DNA from: Melghiribacillus thermohalophilus
GTDB taxonomy: Bacteria > Bacillota > Bacilli > Bacillales > Alkalibacillaceae
Length of the DNA stretch: 61,921 nt
NCBI RefSeq assembly: GCF_004342905.1
Contig: NZ_SMAN01000021.1
Location: forward strand, 1 to 61,921
Reading direction: 5' to 3'
A program made the translations under genes and the position numbers. Positions 1 to 8,433 of this stretch are shown one piece after another. Within the stretch, counting starts at the first letter, position 1; each line of letters begins with the position of its first letter. The notes beneath the pieces were generated by a model, which saw only the letters and a list, made by a program, of their open reading frames with translations, made no database searches and had not been told where the DNA came from.

Positions 1-68
1 GAAGATTCAAAAAAGAGCCAAATGAATATTTAAACACTATTGAAGAGAAATGGAAAAGGCACAACTAA
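1..68 (+). CDS. 3' end of an unidentified upstream gene (partial)
   Basis: One forward frame (from base 3) is open for 21 codons and stops with TAA at 66-68, inside the first arm of a strong terminator hairpin. That arrangement is typical of a real gene end. The last residues read EEKWKRHN. I do not recognise the protein; in B. subtilis the gene here would be hpf, but these residues do not look like its C-terminus. A second, shorter open frame ends at 33, so the frame choice is uncertain. Confidence 0.25.
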   Translation, partial: RFKKEPNEYLNTIEEKWKRHN

Positions 69-108
69 TTTATTGTGTTAGTTGTGCCGTTTAAGTTTTT
101 TTTTGCCA
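58..108 (+). terminator. Rho-independent terminator
   Basis: Perfect 11-bp stem GGCACAACTAA (58-68) / TTAGTTGTGCC (78-88), 9-nt loop, then a T-rich run to 108. It closes the gene entering from the left. Confidence 0.8.
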
Positions 109-425
109 GACGGTTCAAGCCTTCCGGTGACGCGGCCAGTTAAAAGATGTGGCATTCTAGAAAATTCTCCGGCAGGATCCAGAACAGGAAAATCAGTTTT
201 ATATTCAAAAGGATTTTCTTCGTGGAACTGTGTTCGGAATGTGGAGAAATTGACAGAGTGAAACGGGCACATTGAAAAAATTCCCAGCATGAAAAGGCTG
301 TCATGACGCTCATCGGCTGGTTTTTCTTGTAATAGATTGGTTGTCAGTCCCGTTCCTTTAGTGTTATGATTATTTTTGGGTTATTCTATACAAATGGATG
401 ATTTTAAATAGAGGTGCATACGAAT
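109..425. other. Intergenic region upstream of secA
   Basis: No gene that I can support. A 70-codon reverse frame (78-290) is open but has no ribosome binding site and ends inside the terminator stem, so I treat it as chance. The right part holds the secA promoter. Confidence 0.5.
341..370 (+). promoter_or_regulatory. Probable sigma-A promoter of secA
   Basis: TTGTCA (341-346), 18-nt spacer, TATGAT (365-370), about 55 bp ahead of the secA start codon. Both hexamers match the vegetative consensus well. Confidence 0.6.
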
Positions 426-2936
426 ATGCTTGGATTATTGAAGAAAGTATTTGGTGATGGTAATACAAGGGAATTGAAAAAGCTTGAAAGAATAGCAGAT
501 GAAATTGAAGCACTGGAACCGGAGATGGAAAAGTTATCAGATGAAGAGCTTCGGGGAAAAACGGAAGAATTTAAACAGCGTTTTGAGCAGGGGGAAACCC
601 TTGATGACCTTTTGGTAGAAGCTTATGCGGTCGTTCGCGAAGGAGCAAAACGAGTTTTGCATATGCGTCCGTACTACGTACAGCTTCTTGGTGCCATTGC
701 CCTGCACGAAGGAAATATTGCTGAGATGAAAACCGGTGAGGGTAAAACTCTGGCATCCACCATGCCAGCCTATTTAAATGCCCTGACCGGAAAAGGTGTT
801 CATATAGTTACAGTAAATGAATACCTGGCTGACCGTGACGCAAAGGAAATGGGTCAACTGTATGAATTTCTTGGGCTGACGGTTGGATTAAATGTCAATG
901 GCATGTCCAAGGAAGAAAAACGGGAAGCCTATGCAGCTGATATTACGTATGGTACAAACAATGAGTTCGGCTTTGACTATTTACGTGATAACATGGTGCT
1001 TTACAAAGAACAAATGGTTCAACGTCCCCTTCATTTTGCCATTATTGATGAGGTCGACTCCATATTAATTGATGAGGCCCGTACACCATTAATCATTTCA
1101 GGATCAGCGCGAAAATCGGCTGATTTGTATGTGCAGGCTGATCTGTTTGTACGCCGTTTGAAACAGGATGAAGATTTTACCTATGATGAAAAGACAAAAA
1201 ATGTACAATTGACTGAAGAAGGTATCAATAAAGCGGAACAATTTTTCAGTGTGGAAAATCTCTATGATTTGTCCAACGTGTCTTTGACCCACCATATTAA
1301 TCAGGCCTTGAAAGCTCATGTGGTGATGAAAAAAGATACGGATTATGTCGTTCAGGATGGGGAAGTCGTCATCGTAGACCAGTTTACTGGCCGGCTTATG
1401 AAGGGACGCCGGTACAGTGACGGACTGCACCAGGCGATTGAAGCGAAAGAGGGTCTGCAAATCCAGAAAGAAAGCATGACGCTGGCAACGATTACGTTCC
1501 AGAACTATTTCCGCATGTATGAAAAACTGGCAGGGATGACCGGTACGGCAAAAACGGAAGAAGAAGAGTTCCAGAGCATTTATAACATGAATGTTATTGT
1601 CATTCCGACGAATAAGCCGGTGATTCGGGAAGACAAACCAGATGCCATTTATAAAACCATGGAAGGAAAGTTTCGAGCGGTTATCCAGGATATAAAAGAA
1701 CGTCATCAGAAAGGCCAGCCGGTTCTCGTTGGCACAGTTGCGGTTGAGACGTCAGAATTAATTTCGAAGCTTTTGAAAAAAGAGGGAATTAAACATAATG
1801 TATTGAACGCAAAAAATCATTTTCGTGAGGCAGAAATTATTGCAGAAGCCGGGCAAAAGGGTGCGGTTACGATTGCTACAAATATGGCCGGACGGGGTAC
1901 GGACATCAAGCTCGGTGAAGGAGTAAAAGAACTCGGCGGCCTGGCAGTGATCGGTACCGAACGTCATGAATCCCGCCGAATTGATAACCAGCTCCGAGGT
2001 CGTTCCGGACGTCAGGGAGACCCGGGTTTATCCAGGTTTTATCTGTCCCTTGAGGATGAACTGATGCGCCGATTTGGTTCTGATAATATGCGGAATATGA
2101 TGGATAAACTTGGTATGGATGACAGTCAGCCGATTGAGAGCAAGATGGTTTCCCGGGCTGTGGAATCGGCACAGAAGCGGGTAGAAGGAAACAACTATGA
2201 TGCCCGTAAAACATTGCTCGCTTATGACGATGTGTTACGCCAGCAGCGCGAAATTATATATAAACAGCGTTTTGAGGTGCTCGATTCCGATAATCTGCGG
2301 GAAATTATTGAGGGCATGATTCAATCGACTGTTGAACGTGTCGTTGAAACCCATACACAAGAAGAAATCCAGGAAGACTGGGATCTCGAATCCATTGCGG
2401 ATTATATTCACGCCAATCTGCTGGAAAAGGAAGATTTAACGGTAGACGGGCTGAAAGGAAAAGAGCCTGAAGAGATGACAGCATTCATCATGGAAAGAGT
2501 AAAGAAAAAATATGATGAGAAAGAACAGGAACTCTCACCTGAACAAATGCGGGAGTTTGAAAAAGTGATTTTACTTCGTACAGTCGATACGAAATGGATG
2601 GACCACATTGACCAGATGGATCAACTGCGTCAGGGAATTCATCTCCGGGCTTATGGACAGACCGATCCCCTGCGTGAGTACCAGATGGAAGGGTTTGCGA
2701 TGTTCGAACAGATGGTTGCTTCCATCGAAGAAGAGGTGTCCCGCTATGTGATGAAAGCACAAATCCGTGAAAATTTAGAGCGACAGGAAGTGGCAAAAGG
2801 GGCTAAAGCTGTAACCGGCGGCGGAGGAAACCAGCAGAAAAAACGGAAGCCGTATGTAAAGAAACAGGACATTGGACGGAATGATCCATGTCCGTGCGGT
2901 AGCGGCAAAAAATATAAACACTGCTGCGGAGCCTAA
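426..2936 (+). CDS. secA: Preprotein translocase ATPase SecA
   Basis: Motor ATPase that pushes unfolded preproteins through the SecYEG channel at the cytoplasmic membrane. The 836-residue product has the family's usual length. Visible are Walker A GEGKT at residues 104-108, the DEVD box near residue 207, the GRGTDIKLG helicase motif, and the C-terminal zinc site [13 protein letters not shown]. The ATG at 426 was chosen because GAGGTG lies about 9 nt upstream and the protein then begins MLGLL as in Bacillus; an in-frame GTG at 414 lies inside that ribosome binding site. It precedes prfB as in B. subtilis. Confidence 0.97.
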   Translation: MLGLLKKVFGDGNTRELKKLERIADEIEALEPEMEKLSDEELRGKTEEFKQRFEQGETLDDLLVEAYAVVREGAKRVLHMRPYYVQLLGAIALHEGNIAEMKTGEGKTLASTMPAYLNALTGKGVHIVTVNEYLADRDAKEMGQLYEFLGLTVGLNVNGMSKEEKREAYAADITYGTNNEFGFDYLRDNMVLYKEQMVQRPLHFAIIDEVDSILIDEARTPLIISGSARKSADLYVQADLFVRRLKQDEDFTYDEKTKNVQLTEEGINKAEQFFSVENLYDLSNVSLTHHINQALKAHVVMKKDTDYVVQDGEVVIVDQFTGRLMKGRRYSDGLHQAIEAKEGLQIQKESMTLATITFQNYFRMYEKLAGMTGTAKTEEEEFQSIYNMNVIVIPTNKPVIREDKPDAIYKTMEGKFRAVIQDIKERHQKGQPVLVGTVAVETSELISKLLKKEGIKHNVLNAKNHFREAEIIAEAGQKGAVTIATNMAGRGTDIKLGEGVKELGGLAVIGTERHESRRIDNQLRGRSGRQGDPGLSRFYLSLEDELMRRFGSDNMRNMMDKLGMDDSQPIESKMVSRAVESAQKRVEGNNYDARKTLLAYDDVLRQQREIIYKQRFEVLDSDNLREIIEGMIQSTVERVVETHTQEEIQEDWDLESIADYIHANLLEKEDLTVDGLKGKEPEEMTAFIMERVKKKYDEKEQELSPEQMREFEKVILLRTVDTKWMDHIDQMDQLRQGIHLRAYGQTDPLREYQMEGFAMFEQMVASIEEEVSRYVMKAQIRENLERQEVAKGAKAVTGGGGNQQKKRKPYVKKQDIGRNDPCPCGSGKKYKHCCGA

Positions 2937-2943
2937 AACAAAT

Positions 2944-2956
2944 GGTGTCTGACACC
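2944..2956. repeat. 13-bp dispersed palindrome, copy 1
   Basis: GGTGTCTGACACC, a perfect 6-bp inverted repeat around one T, starting 7 bp after the secA stop codon. One of four related copies in the window (others at 3034, 6489 and 58185). Confidence 0.7.
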
Positions 2957-3033
2957 TTCAAAAATTATCCGAATAAGGAATCTTTATTTGTCGAGGGTTC
3001 AGCGCACATTTTTACGTCAAACCACTGTCGACA

Positions 3034-3046
3034 GGTGCCTGACACC
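3034..3046. repeat. 13-bp dispersed palindrome, copy 2
   Basis: GGTGCCTGACACC, overlapping by one base the perfect palindrome CTGTCGACAG (3025-3034). Together with copy 1 it brackets about 100 bp of non-coding sequence between secA and prfB. Confidence 0.65.
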
Positions 3047-3130
3047 CGACCCCTGTTTACCATACCCGGTCATTTATGATATATATTTACTGAAATCATA
3101 CTAAAGAACAATTTTGAAGAGGTGGTCGTA

Positions 3131-4232
3131 ATGGAATTGATTGAAATTAAGCAGGAAATCGAAAAAATGGCTGCGCGATTAGCCGATTTTAGGGGGTCTC
3201 TTTGACTTAACCGAGAAAAAAGAACGAATTGCAGAACTGGAAGAAAAAATGTCTGCACCGGATTTCTGGGACGATCAGGACCGTGCACAGACGATTATAA
3301 ACGAGAATAACGCGCTAAAGGATTTAGTACAATCCTTTGAAAACAATCAAGAGGCTCTGGAAAACATCGAGGCAACGTTTGAACTGATCAAAGAAGAGGA
3401 CGACCCTGAACTTCGCCAGGAACTAGAAGAAGAAGTCAAAGATCTGACAAAGGCCTTAAATGAATTTGAACTACAAATTATGCTTAGTGAACCTTATGAT
3501 AAAAACAATGCCATTCTCGAGCTACACCCCGGCGCAGGGGGAACGGAATCACAGGACTGGGCGAGCATGCTTCTGCGCATGTACACCCGCTGGGCTGAAC
3601 GTAAAGGATTTAAAGTGGAGACCCTTGATTATCTGCCGGGGGATGAAGCAGGTGTAAAAAGCGTCACCCTTTTGATTAAAGGCCACAATGCCTATGGCTA
3701 TTTAAAAGCAGAAAAAGGCGTTCACCGCCTTGTTCGGATTTCTCCATTTGATTCATCCGGACGCCGCCATACATCCTTCGTATCCTGCGAAGTGATGCCT
3801 GAATTCAACAATGAAGTCGAGATCGAAGTGAAACCGGATGAAATAAAAATTGATACGTATCGATCTAGCGGTGCCGGGGGACAGCACGTCAATACAACCG
3901 ATTCGGCTGTGCGGATCACCCATCTGCCGACAAACACGGTTGTGACCTGTCAATCGGAGCGTTCACAGATCAAAAACCGGGAAAAAGCCATGAAAATGTT
4001 AAAGGCAAAATTGTACCAGCTAGAAATTGAACGCCAGCAACAGGAACTGAATGAGATTCGCGGTGAACAAAAAGAAATTGGATGGGGCAGCCAGATCCGC
4101 TCCTATGTCTTCCATCCTTACTCTATGGTCAAAGATCACCGCACCAATGTGGAGATAGGAAATGTCCAGGCGGTTATGGACGGAGAAATCGATCCGTTTA
4201 TCGATGCGTATTTACGATCAAAACTTCAATAA
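3131..4232 (+). CDS. prfB: Peptide chain release factor 2 (programmed +1 frameshift)
   Basis: RF2 recognises UGA and UAA stop codons and triggers peptide release. The gene reads 3131-3202, skips one base, and continues 3204-4232, giving 366 residues. The ATG follows AGAGGTGG. The tripeptide anticodon SPF (in SPFDSSGRR) and the GGQ hydrolysis motif (in [10 protein letters not shown]) are intact. Codon 25 is an in-frame UGA at 3203-3205 within the classic shift site, so low RF2 raises frameshifting and restores RF2. This autoregulation is established for prfB; here it is inferred from the identical site. A terminator follows. Confidence 0.96.
3191..3206 (+). promoter_or_regulatory. prfB: prfB programmed frameshift site
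   Basis: AGGGGG (3191-3196) is the internal Shine-Dalgarno-like stimulator, followed by TCT, slippery CTT (3200-3202) and UGA then C (3203-3206), the conserved RF2 recoding signal. Confidence 0.93.
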
Positions 4233-4271
4233 ATGTCACTTCAGGTTATTTATATTCTGCTCGAATATTAG

Positions 4272-4308
4272 TGCACATGGCAGCTAAAATCAGCCATGTG
4301 CTTTTTTT
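4272..4308 (+). terminator. Rho-independent terminator after prfB
   Basis: GCACATGGC (4272-4280) pairs with GCCATGTGC (4293-4301), followed by seven T residues. Confidence 0.85.
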
Positions 4309-4416
4309 ATACCTGAACCTTCAAGGTTACGTTTCCCTACTCGGGAAATACCCCACGATATATGTCTGAATCATGGTAAAATAGAAATGTTATGTAGACA
4401 AAAGGCGGTGAAGAAC

Positions 4417-4848
4417 ATGGCTCGATTGAAGGAAGAAATGATGTGGCTGATCCTTCCTCTGGTATACGGATGGGTGAACGTGTATGTCATATTCCCTCCA
4501 TTGATCAGTCAGATGTTGATGGGAGTATTCTGGTTCTGGGTGGGAATGAAGTGTGCCGGACAGAAACGTGCGATCAAACGATGTCTCTTCACAAACAGTT
4601 TATGGGGGATTTCCCTGATTATTTTTATCTGGCAGTTTATTTTACTAAGTGATGAAAGCAGAAATTTACCCCTGGCTTTATTTTCACAGCTGTACATTCA
4701 GGGATTTATCTGGATGGGCACAAAAATATCGGGACTCCTTTTTGATGTCGATCATGGAACAGTGATCCATATTCTGGCCTACATAAGCATGCTGGGCGTT
4801 TTTTTGCTGGGGGCTGCATACCAGAAATTACACGAACGAAGAATCTAA
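4417..4848 (+). CDS. Hypothetical multi-pass membrane protein
   Basis: I do not recognise this 143-residue protein. It is very hydrophobic, with four or five likely membrane segments (for example around WLILPLVYGWVNVYVIF, GVFWFWVGM, ISLIIFIWQFILL and LAYISMLGVFLLGAAY) and short basic loops. GGCGGTG lies about 7 nt ahead of the ATG at 4417, which is why this start is preferred over an ATG 30 bp upstream. It sits alone between prfB and yvjA, preceded by the prfB terminator, so it is probably transcribed on its own. No catalytic motif is evident. Confidence 0.65.
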   Translation: MARLKEEMMWLILPLVYGWVNVYVIFPPLISQMLMGVFWFWVGMKCAGQKRAIKRCLFTNSLWGISLIIFIWQFILLSDESRNLPLALFSQLYIQGFIWMGTKISGLLFDVDHGTVIHILAYISMLGVFLLGAAYQKLHERRI

Positions 4849-5116
4849 ATGGCGGCACCTCTTTCTTTTTTTTTGATTTCTCCTCGGACAAATAATCATC
4901 CTTTCCATGCGGATTTCTCTCCATTTATCCTCTATCCTTCAACGTGCTAATGCGTTATCGGGCTCTCATTTACACATCTCAGCTTGTGTGATATATTCCA
5001 TTACGGTTAAAAAAGATGCCTGATTTCAGCTCCAGCATGTTCACTGGAGATCACCATGACGAGTGATGGCCGGGAAAATTGGAGAAGATATTCATATAAA
5101 GAGGTGCTCATCCATC

Positions 5117-5983
5117 ATGATGAAAAAATACAGACGAGAACCAATGCCCAAAAAAATGCGAATAGCCCTTGAATACGTTTATGTCATTTTAGGCTCCTTT
5201 TTTATCGCTTTTGCTTTCAACTTATTTTTGTTGCCCAACGATATCGCTTCCGGTGGTGTTGCGGGGATCAGTACCATTACAAAAGATGTGTTTGGTTGGG
5301 AACCTGCATTTGTACAGGCCGGCTTGAATATCCCTTTATTTATTGCAGGAATTGTGATTTTAGGGGCTAACTTTGGTCTGAAATCATTTATTGGCACCAT
5401 TGCTTTGCCGTTTTTTGTTTATTTGACAAAAGATTTTGCTCCGGCTACATTCAATCCCCTGCTCGCTTCCATTTTTGGCGGAATGGGTGTCGGCATTGGC
5501 CTGGGTGTGGTTTTTAAGGGACGTGCATCCACCGGGGGAATTGATGTAGCCGCCCAGATTCTGCATAAATTCACCAACCTGTCACTGGGCTTATGCATTG
5601 CCATTATTGACGGTGCGATTGTCACCACTTCTGCCTTTGTTTTTAATATTGAACAGGCTTTATATGCACTCATCGGATTATTTGTAACAAGCAAAACCAT
5701 CGATCTGGTTCAGGTCGGTTTCAACACATCGAAAAATGTCATGATTATAACGGATTACGTTGAAGAAGTCCAAAAGGCCATATTAACCGATGTGGATCGG
5801 GGAGTTACAGTACTAAGTGGGGTAGGTGGTTACACCAACGAATCCCGAAATGTCATTATGTGTGTAGTAGATAAGAATGAATTCACGAAATTGACACAAA
5901 TCGTGAAAAACATTGATCCTAAAGCATTTGTAGTAGCTATGACAGCGGCAGAGGTTCTTGGCGAGGGTTTTAATTCAACCTGA
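5117..5983 (+). CDS. yvjA: YitT/YvjA family membrane protein
   Basis: Member of the YitT family (DUF161 membrane part plus a C-terminal DUF2179 domain), 288 residues. The N-terminal two thirds carry about five membrane helices with glycine-rich signatures such as IASGGVAGIST and GRASTGGIDVAAQ. The last about 80 residues form the soluble domain, including RGVTVLSGVGGYT. The family role is not established; transport has been proposed. The start at 5117 is 10 nt behind GAGGTG; an ATG at 5063 lacks a ribosome binding site. Its place before cccB resembles B. subtilis. Confidence 0.85.
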   Translation: MMKKYRREPMPKKMRIALEYVYVILGSFFIAFAFNLFLLPNDIASGGVAGISTITKDVFGWEPAFVQAGLNIPLFIAGIVILGANFGLKSFIGTIALPFFVYLTKDFAPATFNPLLASIFGGMGVGIGLGVVFKGRASTGGIDVAAQILHKFTNLSLGLCIAIIDGAIVTTSAFVFNIEQALYALIGLFVTSKTIDLVQVGFNTSKNVMIITDYVEEVQKAILTDVDRGVTVLSGVGGYTNESRNVIMCVVDKNEFTKLTQIVKNIDPKAFVVAMTAAEVLGEGFNST

Positions 5984-6050
5984 ATAGGATATAATATCCT
6001 TGAATAGTGCATAATAAGCACTATAAATTCTGTAATTGGGGGGCCACAAA

Positions 6051-6428
6051 ATGAAGAAGAAATTAATGGCTTTACTCTTTGGATCAGCTCTAGTGCTGGC
6101 AGCCTGTGGCGGCGGTGATGATAATGCCGATAATGGTGATAATGGGGACACCGCTGACAATGGTGCAGATACTGAAGAGCCAGCAGACAATGGAGAAGGC
6201 ACTGTAGATACAGCAGCAGCTGAAGAAATTTACAACAATAACTGCTCTATGTGTCATGGTGCTGATCTGTCTGGTGGAGCTGGACCAGACTTGCGCCAAA
6301 TTGGCGGAAAGTACTCTAAGGAAGAAATTGTAAACATTATTAAAAATGGTATGGGTAACATGCAAGCCGTTAACATCAGCGATGATGATGCCAATACCGT
6401 CGCTGAATGGCTGGCCGCCAAACAATAA
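6051..6428 (+). CDS. cccB: Lipoprotein cytochrome c551
   Basis: Small membrane-anchored electron carrier of the respiratory chain. The 125-residue product has a lipoprotein signal ending LVLAAC (Cys19 is the lipidation site), then a strongly acidic linker of about 40 residues rich in Asp, Glu, Asn and Gly, and a cytochrome c domain with heme motif CSMCH and a distal methionine candidate in GMGNMQ. GGGGGG lies about 6 nt ahead of the ATG. The long acidic linker is more extreme than in B. subtilis and would suit a saline or alkaline outside, which is inference. A very strong terminator follows. Confidence 0.93.
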   Translation: MKKKLMALLFGSALVLAACGGGDDNADNGDNGDTADNGADTEEPADNGEGTVDTAAAEEIYNNNCSMCHGADLSGGAGPDLRQIGGKYSKEEIVNIIKNGMGNMQAVNISDDDANTVAEWLAAKQ

Positions 6429-6450
6429 CACGTTTTTGTGATGTTAAAAT

Positions 6451-6488
6451 CCCGGGTATCTGCATTTGCAGATACCCGGGATTTTTTT
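6451..6488 (+). terminator. Rho-independent terminator after cccB
   Basis: A 14-bp perfect inverted repeat beginning CCCGGGTATCTGCA and mirrored after two bases, followed by a run of seven T residues. Confidence 0.92.
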
Positions 6489-6501
6489 GGTGTCTGGCAC
6501 C
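6489..6501. repeat. 13-bp dispersed palindrome, copy 3
   Basis: GGTGTCTGGCACC directly after the cccB terminator T-run, followed by TGTTGAATGGG; the trailing bases resemble those after copy 4 (TGTCGAAT). Confidence 0.6.
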
Positions 6502-6511
6502 TGTTGAATGG

Positions 6512-6537
6512 GTGATCAAGGGATATCCCTTGATCAC
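6512..6537. repeat. 26-bp perfect palindrome
   Basis: GTGATCAAGGGAT (6512-6524) is followed immediately by its exact reverse complement (6525-6537). It lies about 10 bp after dispersed palindrome copy 3 and has no T-run, so it is not an ordinary terminator. The rest of this 380-bp gap up to ftsE is AT-rich and holds a Fur-type box. Confidence 0.6.
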
Positions 6538-6719
6538 ATTAAGATTATTTTTTGACAATATTCGGGAAGTGACCGTCACTTGTTTTTATGAAACATATTT
6601 GTAATATTTTTGTGTCTAAAAGAAATGTCGTATAAATGTTATAATATAAAGGAATTGAATTTGCAGATTTTTTCTGAAAATGTCTAAATTCGTGAAGAAA
6701 TAGATTGCGACTTATGTTA

Positions 6720-6734
6720 TGATAATAATTATCA
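6720..6734. promoter_or_regulatory. Perfect Fur-type 7-1-7 operator upstream of ftsE
   Basis: TGATAATAATTATCA matches the Bacillus Fur minimal 7-1-7 consensus (TGATAATNATTATCA) at every position. It lies 75 bp ahead of the ftsE start codon and 10 bp downstream of a possible -35 element TTGCGA (6705-6710), a position from which a repressor could block transcription. That Fur acts here is inference. Confidence 0.5.
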
Positions 6735-6808
6735 AATTATGTCATTTTTTTCGTTTTTTTGACAGCATGAAAGAACATCATAATAGAGATATAGGTGGGT
6801 ATTGTTCT

Positions 6809-7495
6809 ATGATCGAGATGAAAGGCGTACATAAAAAGTATCCTAATGGTGTTACAGCGTTAAATGGGATTAATGTAAGCATTCATAAAGGTGAATTTGT
6901 CTATGTGGTAGGGCCAAGTGGAGCCGGAAAATCCACGTTTATAAAATTGATGTATCGTGAAGAAAAGCCTTCCAAAGGCTCTGTCGTCATGAATGGAGTA
7001 GATCTAGCCACACTAAAGGAACGAAAAGTTCCTTATCTCCGCCGCAACGTCGGCGTTGTATTCCAGGATTTTAAACTCCTTCCAAAACTGACAGTCTATG
7101 AAAATATTGCATTTGCTCTTGAAGTCATTGAGGAATCACCGAAGAAAATCCGCCGTAAAGTAATGGAAGTTCTGGACCTTGTCAAATTAAAAAACAAAGC
7201 GCGTTTTTTGCCGAATGAACTGTCGGGCGGGGAACAGCAGCGAATATCTATTGCTCGGGCTATTGTCAATCGTCCAGGCCTTGTCATCGCGGACGAGCCT
7301 ACCGGAAACCTTGACCCCGATACTTCATGGGATATTGTGCGCATATTAGAAGAAATCAATTCCAGGGGAACAACCGTTGTCATGGCTACTCACAGCAAGG
7401 AAATAGTAAACACATTGAAAAAACGCGTCATTGCCATCGAAAGTGGTCGAATTGTGCGTGACGAGCTTCGGGGTGAATACGGCTATGAAAGTTAG
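6809..7495 (+). CDS. ftsE: Cell division ABC transporter ATPase FtsE
   Basis: Cytoplasmic ATPase of the FtsEX complex, which switches on peptidoglycan hydrolases across the membrane. The 228 residues show Walker A GPSGAGKST at 35-43, the signature LSGGEQQR and Walker B VIADEPTGNLD. AGGTGGG lies about 10 nt ahead of the ATG at 6809. The end overlaps ftsX by 11 bp, consistent with coupled translation. A perfect Fur-type box upstream suggests unusual iron control of the unit. Confidence 0.96.
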   Translation: MIEMKGVHKKYPNGVTALNGINVSIHKGEFVYVVGPSGAGKSTFIKLMYREEKPSKGSVVMNGVDLATLKERKVPYLRRNVGVVFQDFKLLPKLTVYENIAFALEVIEESPKKIRRKVMEVLDLVKLKNKARFLPNELSGGEQQRISIARAIVNRPGLVIADEPTGNLDPDTSWDIVRILEEINSRGTTVVMATHSKEIVNTLKKRVIAIESGRIVRDELRGEYGYES

Positions 7496-8378
7496 GACAA
7501 TCGGCCGCCATTTCCGTGAAGGCGGAAAAAATATTATCCGGAACGGCTGGATGACACTGGCCTCAGTAGGTGCTGTGACAACAACATTGATTCTTGTCGG
7601 TTTGTTCCTGGTCCTGATGCTGAATCTAAATCAGGTTGCAGAAAATGTCGAAGAAGATGTGGAAATCAAAGTATTAATCGACTTAACCGCAAAGGAAACG
7701 GATATTAACAAACTGGAAAATGAGATTAGAAATATTCCACAGGTTTCTATGCTTCAATTTTCATCAAAGGAAGAAGAATTGAAGCAGCTGATTGAAAGCA
7801 TGGGTGAAGAAGGGGAGGCCTTCGAGCTGTTTGAACAGGACAACCCTCTAAATGATGCCTTTATCGTTAAAACAGAAGACCCAATAGATACCTTTAAAGT
7901 AGCCGAACAAATCATGAAATTTGACAATGTTGGCGAGGTCGTCTATGCCGAAGACGTGATCCGCAAACTGTTTGAATTCAATCAGTATGCGCGATATGTC
8001 GGGCTGGGCTTTATTATCGCACTAGTCCTGACAGCGGCATTTCTTGTCTCCAATACGATCAAAATTACCATTATGGCCCGCAGCAAAGAAATTGGAATTA
8101 TGAAACTGGTTGGTGCAACCAACAGTTTTATTCGCTGGCCTTTCTTTATTGAAGGGCTGCTCATGGGAATCTTAGGTTCCATTCTGCCAATTGCTCTGAT
8201 ATTGGGCGGGTATTACTACCTTTATGAAAACTTGCAGGACCGTATTCAGTTCCCGTTTGTGGAGTTGTTGCCTTATCATCCATTTGCTTTTCAGCTTTCA
8301 TTTTTATTGCTGGCCATCGGAGCATTCATTGGGGTATGGGGAAGCGTGATGAGTGTCAGAAAGTTTTTAAAGGTATAA
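7485..8378 (+). CDS. ftsX: Cell division permease-like protein FtsX
   Basis: Membrane partner of FtsE, 297 residues. The first helix lies near residues 25-45, a large extracytoplasmic domain (about 50-170) contacts the hydrolase or its activator, and three helices plus the FtsX fold (LVSNTIKITIMARSKEIGIM) form the C-terminal half. The start overlaps the end of ftsE. In B. subtilis FtsEX controls CwlO; here the next gene encodes a coiled-coil plus M23 protein and is the likely partner. Confidence 0.95.
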   Translation: MKVRTIGRHFREGGKNIIRNGWMTLASVGAVTTTLILVGLFLVLMLNLNQVAENVEEDVEIKVLIDLTAKETDINKLENEIRNIPQVSMLQFSSKEEELKQLIESMGEEGEAFELFEQDNPLNDAFIVKTEDPIDTFKVAEQIMKFDNVGEVVYAEDVIRKLFEFNQYARYVGLGFIIALVLTAAFLVSNTIKITIMARSKEIGIMKLVGATNSFIRWPFFIEGLLMGILGSILPIALILGGYYYLYENLQDRIQFPFVELLPYHPFAFQLSFLLLAIGAFIGVWGSVMSVRKFLKV

Positions 8379-8433
8379 GCTTTGAATCCTTAACGATAGA
8401 TCAACCAAATTGTAGGGGGAAGGAGTTGCTGGC

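Noticed and set aside
78-290. Reverse 70-codon frame upstream of secA
   Set aside because: No ribosome binding site, ends inside a terminator stem, no recognisable domain.
3203-3205. In-frame stop near the start of prfB, as if the gene were broken
   Set aside because: It sits in the conserved RF2 programmed frameshift signal (AGGGGG TCT CTT TGA C), so it is normal.
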